From Certhia americana (Eukaryota > Chordata > Aves > Passeriformes > Certhiidae): a DNA stretch of 64,000 nucleotides. The stretch is taken from NCBI GenBank assembly GCA_018697195.1, contig CM031857.1, positions 49,745,471 to 49,809,470 on the forward strand, read 5' to 3'. The notes below the pieces were generated by a model, which was given only the letters and a program-made list of their open reading frames with translations, ran no database searches and had not been told where the DNA came from. Below are positions 61,701-64,000 of the stretch, in pieces; position 1 is the stretch's first letter, and each line of letters begins with the position of its first letter. The translations under genes and the position numbers were made by a program.

Positions 61701-63942
61701 CTTTTATTACCATGAGGTCAGCATAGCAATCTTTTGAACAGATGATAAAAATTATAGTATCACCATTCAAAAATGTTCTGAAATTTGAAGAAGAATGATA
61801 AGTAGTTTCTCTCATTCAGTTCCCTTTATTCTTTGTGGCTAAGGAAATACCTTCACTCAATACCTAAAAGCAGATTTTCTATGTTTTTATTTTCCCTGCT
61901 AAGTGTCACACTATGACATGAACACACACAGTTATGACTTCTCTTTGCAGAGAAAGGAGGAAAAGAGGGTATGACTCTGATATATATACTCTTCCAAAGG
62001 TGACCAAGGACTGGAGGGCGAAGTTGCCACCTCTCCAATCACACTGGTCAAACCAAGAGTCCATCAATTCTTGCTTCCTCTAGAAAGGAATGCAAAACAA
62101 TCATTGTTTACATGAAAGTGCATGAGAACTCTGCTACAAGAATGCAAAACATCAGAAAGCTAAAAAAAACATTCAAGGATCAGGGCAACAACATAAGCGA
62201 GTATGATTTAGAATTTCAAAGAACTAGCCTAAGGTGGTGTTTTTTTCCAAGGGTAGGTTTTCTTGTGCCCTAACCAGAATGAATTTACAAAGCTGTTAGC
62301 TTTGGTTTGGTAAGTTACACACAGGCAGACTGTGAGCCCTCATGGAGGGCTTTTTCCGGAATAGAGCACTGCGGTTTATACACATGGAATACATCAATTT
62401 AGAATGTTGTACACAATTTTTTTTAAAAAAAAAGTTTGCATGCTCTTCTAATTAACACCTGCTATGTTCATTAGACTTGGGCATGTGAATATTTAAAGGA
62501 TTTCTACTGATCACAGCATAATTTTTAAAACATACGTTGTTTTCTGGGTATTTTTTTTACATTACATTGAATTAGCTGCAGTTTTTTGAAAGGATGTATT
62601 CTACTTTTTCTACGATATGCTTATATGCAGCTGGCACACATGGTGGGAAAAAATTCTCTTGTTTCCTGGTCTCAATTTTATTATTTGTAAGTTATCTGTT
62701 GTATCTGTTATTCATTTGCATGTAATCAAATACTTCAGAGAAGACAGAGAGCTTTCTTTTTTTATTTTATTTTACTTGAACTTCCAAACAGCATTTTTGT
62801 TCTTATTAGTTGCAGATTATTTATTGTGAATTTTGATGTACAAGCCAAAGGAAATTGAGCATCCAAGCTGAACTTGTATTACTGACAAGTAAACAGACTT
62901 TAGTTCTAAAAATAATCAATTTCCATATTCCCAGACTGTACTTACAGCATTAAAAATAATTGAAAAATAGAATCACAGACTCATTTAGGTTTGAGAAGAC
63001 CTTTGAGATCAAGTCCGACTGTTAACCCAGCACTGCCAAGTCCACCACTAAACCATGTCCCTCAGTGCCGCAGCTACACATCTTTTAAATACCTCAGGGA
63101 TGGTGACTCCCCCACTTCCCTGGGCAGCCTGTTCCAATGCTCGACATTTTATGGAGAAGGCAAGGAGAAGGATTTTTGGAGTTTTTTGCTATTTATCCTT
63201 CTGTTAATTTAGTATACAAAGGAGTTTTTCAAAGTTCCTCATGCCATGTTACTACATAGGAGCAGGGCTCAACAGTGATTTTATGGCATAGGCCATGAAA
63301 CTGAAAGAGTCCTGAAATTTGAGGAAACCATGAACCCAGCTCCTTCAAATACCTACTTAAGAAACAAAAGCAAGTCTCCCAATAATGTGTGCTCACACAA
63401 AGACACTCGATTTCAGTAAGACACTTCTTTAATTTAAGAAGACATAAGGGCTTCAGATGAAGTCCTCAAGAATTGTGCTGGAAAATGTAGGATCCTGACT
63501 GGATTCTAATAAAATGAAAGCAAACCCAACTAAGAAAAATGCCCCAAAAAAACCCAAAATAAAGTTATTGATTAATATTTTAACCTGTTAAATATAGCCA
63601 TTAGAAAGACCATTAATAGTGTTAGAAAGTATAAACTGCCTTCATTTTCAATGACATCAAAACATGCAAGGCTGCACGTATTTAGTAATGATGAGCCAGG
63701 TGAAAATACTGCTTCATAGTTCTGCTGTAATTATATTAAAGAAGAAAATCTTTTCTCTGTCTTTTTCCTTTCTGATTATTTCTCCCCAGTCATCTAGAGT
63801 TCATATAACCAGAGCAGTTCTGGAACAATTTTTGTCATTTGCAAAATATTTGGATGGATTATCTCATGGAGCACCTCTACTGAAGCAATTATGTGATCAC
63901 ATCCTTTTTAATCCTGCTATCTGGATACATACCCCTGCAAAG
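18970..63942 (+). CDS. NBEA: Neurobeachin, internal part (11 coding exons, spliced)
   Basis: Neurobeachin is a large BEACH-family scaffold of neurons and endocrine cells. It acts at the trans-Golgi and endosomes and helps deliver receptors to synapses; it also anchors PKA. This window encodes only an N-terminal portion. Exons: 18970-19201, 25573-25673, 25924-26019, 28346-28467, 35262-35388, 40021-40140, 45058-45204, 52151-52348, 52739-52872, 60868-60976, 63790-63942. Every junction is AG/GT, and the total is 1539 bp (513 codons) with no stop. Order: helical/armadillo-like region (exons 1-3), concanavalin A-like domain (about exons 4-7), then armadillo/DUF4704 start (exons 8-11). The paralogue LRBA shares this architecture. 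I call NBEA because the peptide agrees almost residue by residue with my memory of human NBEA, with only a handful of substitutions. The gene is incomplete at both ends of the window. The PH, BEACH and WD40 domains are outside. Confidence 0.95.
20531..20550 (+). repeat. Perfect 20-bp palindrome
   Basis: ATGTGTTAAA is followed immediately by its exact reverse complement, with no spacer. It lies in NBEA intron a-b. Confidence 0.9.
20845..20864 (+). repeat. 20-base A run
   Basis: Mononucleotide run in intron a-b without an adjacent recognised element. Confidence 0.93.
21655..21745 (+). repeat. T/G-rich low-complexity stretch
   Basis: Long T runs broken by GTTT units and GGGG/GGG, almost free of A and C for about 75 bases. 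It resembles the complement of the A/C tract at 9020. Weaker stretches of this kind are at about 21150-21195 and 25040-25100. Confidence 0.8.
25573..25673 (+). CDS. NBEA: NBEA coding exon b
   Basis: 101 bp: two bases completing the shared Asp codon, then 33 codons beginning [20 protein letters not shown] and ending RGENGIW. The acceptor is TTTGAAG (AG at 25571-25572) and the donor GTAAGC starts at 25674, phase 0. It continues the leucine-rich helical region. Human NBEA, as I recall it, has Ser where this copy has Asn in GENGIW. Confidence 0.94.
25674..25923 (+). other. NBEA: NBEA short intron b-c (250 bp, phase 0)
   Basis: GTAAGC...TTTCACAG. It is the shortest intron in the window. Read-through in the exon frame meets a stop within about 27 bases (TAA soon after the donor), so retention would truncate the protein. 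Confidence 0.93.
25924..26019 (+). CDS. NBEA: NBEA coding exon c
   Basis: 96 bp, exactly 32 codons, phase 0 on both sides. It begins [19 protein letters not shown] and ends FPGCSAA. The acceptor CAG is at 25921-25923 and the donor GTAAGT starts at 26020. It lies only 250 bp after the preceding exon. It links the first helical region to the lectin-like domain. Confidence 0.95.
26020..28345 (+). other. NBEA: NBEA intron c-d (2,326 bp, phase 0)
   Basis: Non-repetitive-looking intron sequence. A somewhat GC-richer patch lies at about 27640-27930. I recognise no repeat, RNA gene or further exon. Confidence 0.85.
28346..28467 (+). CDS. NBEA: NBEA coding exon d (start of concanavalin A-like domain)
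   Basis: 122 bp: 40 codons plus TG, so the next intron is phase 2. It begins [20 protein letters not shown] and continues [10 protein letters not shown] to PYLY. The [14 protein letters not shown] segment is the typical first strand of the BEACH-family concanavalin A-like/laminin-G-like fold. The acceptor TCCAG ends at 28345 and the donor GTAAGT starts at 28468. The split Cys codon is completed by the next exon. Confidence 0.95.
28468..35261 (+). other. NBEA: NBEA intron d-e (6,794 bp, phase 2)
   Basis: Contains the long antisense CR1 at 28982-29953, which lies about 500 bp downstream of exon d. The rest is AT-rich, with an alternating TA stretch near 33515-33550 and short A or T runs (for example near 33349 and 33633). 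I see nothing else in it. Confidence 0.85.
28982..29953 (-). mobile_element. CR1 LINE, antisense, about 970 bp
   Basis: The diagnostic 3' end is at the left: ATCATAGAATGACAG then TTGGAAGGGACCCATTAGGA on the + strand. It continues through CAGTGCCCAACCACTCCCTG, ATCCAACCTAAACCTCCACT and CCCTTGCCCAGCTGGCCATG to CCTGCAGACTTTGCCATGAC. It is 5' truncated at about 29953. Open frames inside it on both strands (29032-29223, 29121-29306, 29620-29925) are remnants or shadows. It lies in the opposite orientation to NBEA. Confidence 0.88.
35262..35388 (+). CDS. NBEA: NBEA coding exon e (concanavalin A-like domain)
   Basis: 127 bp: one base completing Cys, then 42 codons beginning [20 protein letters not shown] and ending DFQPRK. 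The acceptor TTTCCAG ends at 35261 and the donor GTAAGC starts at 35389, phase 0. It encodes beta strands of the lectin-like sandwich with a basic loop, [11 protein letters not shown]. Confidence 0.95.
37041..37060 (+). repeat. (GT)5(AT)5 compound microsatellite
   Basis: Five GT units directly followed by five AT units. Confidence 0.93.
37722..37750 (+). repeat. (TG)n microsatellite
   Basis: Uninterrupted TG dinucleotide repeat of about 14 units in intron e-f. Confidence 0.95.
39737..39769 (+). repeat. Short direct repeat, 19-bp period
   Basis: GTTGAAATTAAATT occurs twice (39737-39750 and 39756-39769), separated by CCACT. Confidence 0.9.
40021..40140 (+). CDS. NBEA: NBEA coding exon f (concanavalin A-like domain)
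   Basis: 120 bp, exactly 40 codons, phase 0 on both sides. It begins [20 protein letters not shown] and ends WHVNTND. The motif W(Y)-h-x-I-x-hxH followed by hxxYVNGQLV is characteristic of laminin-G/concanavalin A-like folds. The acceptor TTTCTAG ends at 40020 and the donor GTAAGA starts at 40141. Confidence 0.95.
42299..42340 (+). repeat. Perfect 12-bp inverted repeat with 18-nt loop
   Basis: Left arm TTTCAGCCAAAT (42299-42310) and right arm ATTTGGCTGAAA (42329-42340) are exact reverse complements. Each arm contains a TTGGC/GCCAA half-site of the nuclear factor I type. Confidence 0.85.
42414..42429 (+). repeat. Small hairpin GAGCCA-TTTT-TGGCTC
   Basis: A 6-bp perfect stem with a 4-nt T loop, 74 bp downstream of the 12-bp inverted repeat and sharing the GCCA/TGGC core. 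Confidence 0.7.
43277..43299 (+). repeat. (TTAA)n tetranucleotide repeat
   Basis: Five to six TTAA/ATTA units, self-complementary throughout, in intron f-g. Confidence 0.92.
45058..45204 (+). CDS. NBEA: NBEA coding exon g (end of concanavalin A-like domain)
   Basis: 147 bp, 49 codons, phase 0 on both sides. It begins [20 protein letters not shown], contains the [13 protein letters not shown] strand, and ends QLGPGYK. The GQLGxVYVFxEALxPxQI pattern closes the lectin-like domain across BEACH-family proteins. The acceptor ACAG ends at 45057 and the donor GTAACA starts at 45205. The Thr in VFTEAL is Ser in human as I recall it, a conservative change. Confidence 0.95.
50252..50870 (-). mobile_element. 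CR1 LINE 3' region, antisense
   Basis: Left end AATCACAGAATGGTTGA is the CR1 3' terminus. It then matches CGTCACCTAGA-type and TTCACAGTAAAAAAAAGTTG, GTTCAGAGGGAGCCTTCTTT, AGAGATGCTTCAATCCCTTC and CCAGGTGTGGCCTCACCAAT blocks in the right order. The right boundary is uncertain; weak similarity may go on towards 51020. Confidence 0.83.
51471..51487 (+). repeat. (TA)n microsatellite
   Basis: About eight TA units in intron g-h. Confidence 0.9.
52151..52348 (+). CDS. NBEA: NBEA coding exon h
   Basis: 198 bp, 66 codons, phase 0 on both sides; the longest run from 52151 to the next exon that remains in frame with 45204. It begins [20 protein letters not shown] and ends HSPHALMLQ. The acceptor is a T tract plus CAG at 52148-52150, and the donor GTTGGT starts at 52349 (GTTG is a weaker donor than its neighbours). 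It encodes the linker after the lectin-like domain and the start of the armadillo region. The frame stays open into the intron to about 52459. Confidence 0.94.
52349..52738 (+). other. NBEA: NBEA short intron h-i (390 bp, phase 0)
   Basis: GTTGGT...TATTTAG. A short AT-rich intron with an unusual GTTG donor. Nothing else is recognised in it. Confidence 0.92.
52739..52872 (+). CDS. NBEA: NBEA coding exon i (armadillo region)
   Basis: 134 bp: 44 codons plus TG, next intron phase 2. It begins [20 protein letters not shown] and runs through [17 protein letters not shown] to [21 protein letters not shown] is the typical first armadillo-like repeat of BEACH-family proteins. The acceptor TTTAG ends at 52738 and the donor GTAAGC starts at 52873. 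The His in RQLHDSQ is Asn in human by memory. Confidence 0.95.
53437..53620 (-). mobile_element. CR1 LINE 3' fragment, antisense
   Basis: AGAATCATACAATTCTTTAG at the left is the CR1 3' end. It then has TCCAACCATTAACCTAGGAC, AGTCCACCATTAAACCACAT and CACGTCTTTTAAATATCTCC. The match fades after about 53590. It is the same subfamily region as the copy at 62969. Confidence 0.82.
59508..59533 (+). repeat. 26-base T run
   Basis: Longest mononucleotide run in the window, in intron i-j. No CR1 or SINE body is visible next to it. Confidence 0.95.
60868..60976 (+). CDS. NBEA: NBEA coding exon j (armadillo region)
   Basis: 109 bp: one base completing Cys, then 36 codons beginning [20 protein letters not shown] and ending GYLLEK. 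The acceptor GCAG ends at 60867 and the donor GTATGT starts at 60977, phase 0. It encodes two amphipathic helices of an armadillo-like repeat. Confidence 0.95.
60977..63789 (+). other. NBEA: NBEA intron j-k (2,813 bp, phase 0)
   Basis: Contains an antisense CR1 3' fragment at 62969-63165. The remainder is AT-rich without recognised features. Confidence 0.86.
62969..63165 (-). mobile_element. CR1 LINE 3' fragment, antisense
   Basis: AGAATCACAGACTCATTTAG marks the CR1 3' end. Then come CCAAGTCCACCACTAAACCA, CATCTTTTAAATACCTCAGG, GATGGTGACTCCCCCACTTC and GGGCAGCCTGTTCCAATGCT. It is less decayed than the copy at 53437. It ends about 625 bp upstream of the last exon. Confidence 0.85.
63790..63942 (+). 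CDS. NBEA: NBEA coding exon k (armadillo/DUF4704 start)
   Basis: 153 bp, 51 codons, phase 0 on both sides. It begins [20 protein letters not shown] and ends WIHTPAK. The acceptor CCCCAG ends at 63789 and the donor GTAATA starts at 63943. It is the last exon visible; the coding frame must continue in an exon beyond the right edge. Confidence 0.95.
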
Positions 63943-64000
63943 GTAATAGTACACTTGAATAATGTTATGACTCTTCCTACAACAAAATTAAATACCTGTA
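63943..64000 (+). other. NBEA: NBEA next intron, first 58 bp
   Basis: Begins GTAATA after the phase-0 exon k and runs off the window. Confidence 0.85.

Noticed and set aside
18970..63942. Assignment to LRBA instead of NBEA
   Set aside because: The paralogue shares the fold, but the visible peptides agree nearly throughout with my memory of NBEA. This is a memory-based judgement that an alignment would settle.
1..64000. The nested gene MAB21L1, known to lie inside NBEA in vertebrates
   Set aside because: No single-exon frame of about 359 codons is present. In other vertebrates the gene sits in a much later NBEA intron.
1..64000. CRISPR arrays, operons, phage or bacterial defence systems, tRNA or rRNA genes
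   Set aside because: There are no regularly spaced repeats, no prokaryotic-type gene packing and no cloverleaf or rRNA sequence that I recognise. The DNA is vertebrate intronic and exonic sequence.

Overview
The window is AT-rich vertebrate nuclear DNA, most likely from a bird. Its recognisable interspersed repeats are almost all CR1-type LINE fragments, with one solo retroviral LTR and no Alu-like or L1-like elements. The introns are moderate in size (250 bp to about 8 kb).

The only gene I can support is on the + strand: an internal, 5'-proximal part of neurobeachin (NBEA). Eleven coding exons lie between 18970 and 63942. They join at consistent splice phases into one uninterrupted frame of 1539 bp, or 513 codons, with no stop or frameshift. 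By my recollection of the human protein (about 2,946 residues) this is roughly residues 99-611. It covers the N-terminal armadillo-like helical region, the concanavalin A-like (laminin-G-like) domain and the start of the following armadillo/DUF4704 region. The first exon, the PKA-binding region, the PH-BEACH module and the WD40 repeats lie outside the window.

Layout: 1-18969 is the 3' part of a long intron, probably intron 1. It holds CR1 fragments, a G-free A/C tract with a G-quadruplex motif on the minus strand, a decayed coding-like stretch on the minus strand (about 13164-13790), and a nested CR1/LTR/CR1 cluster at 15828-17935. From 18970 to 45204 are seven exons: the helical region and then the lectin-like fold. 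From 45205 to 52150 is a 6.9-kb intron with an old antisense CR1. From 52151 to 63942 are four more exons, separated by introns of 390 bp, 8.0 kb and 2.8 kb. The 58 bases at the right edge begin the next intron.

I found no RNA gene, CRISPR array, bacterial-type operon or novel multi-gene system. The best leads are the LTR inserted into a CR1 tail with a 6-bp target duplication, the unexplained decayed coding-like stretch on the minus strand, the G-free tract, and two perfect inverted repeats inside introns. Repeat and domain names come from pattern recognition and memory, not from a database search.
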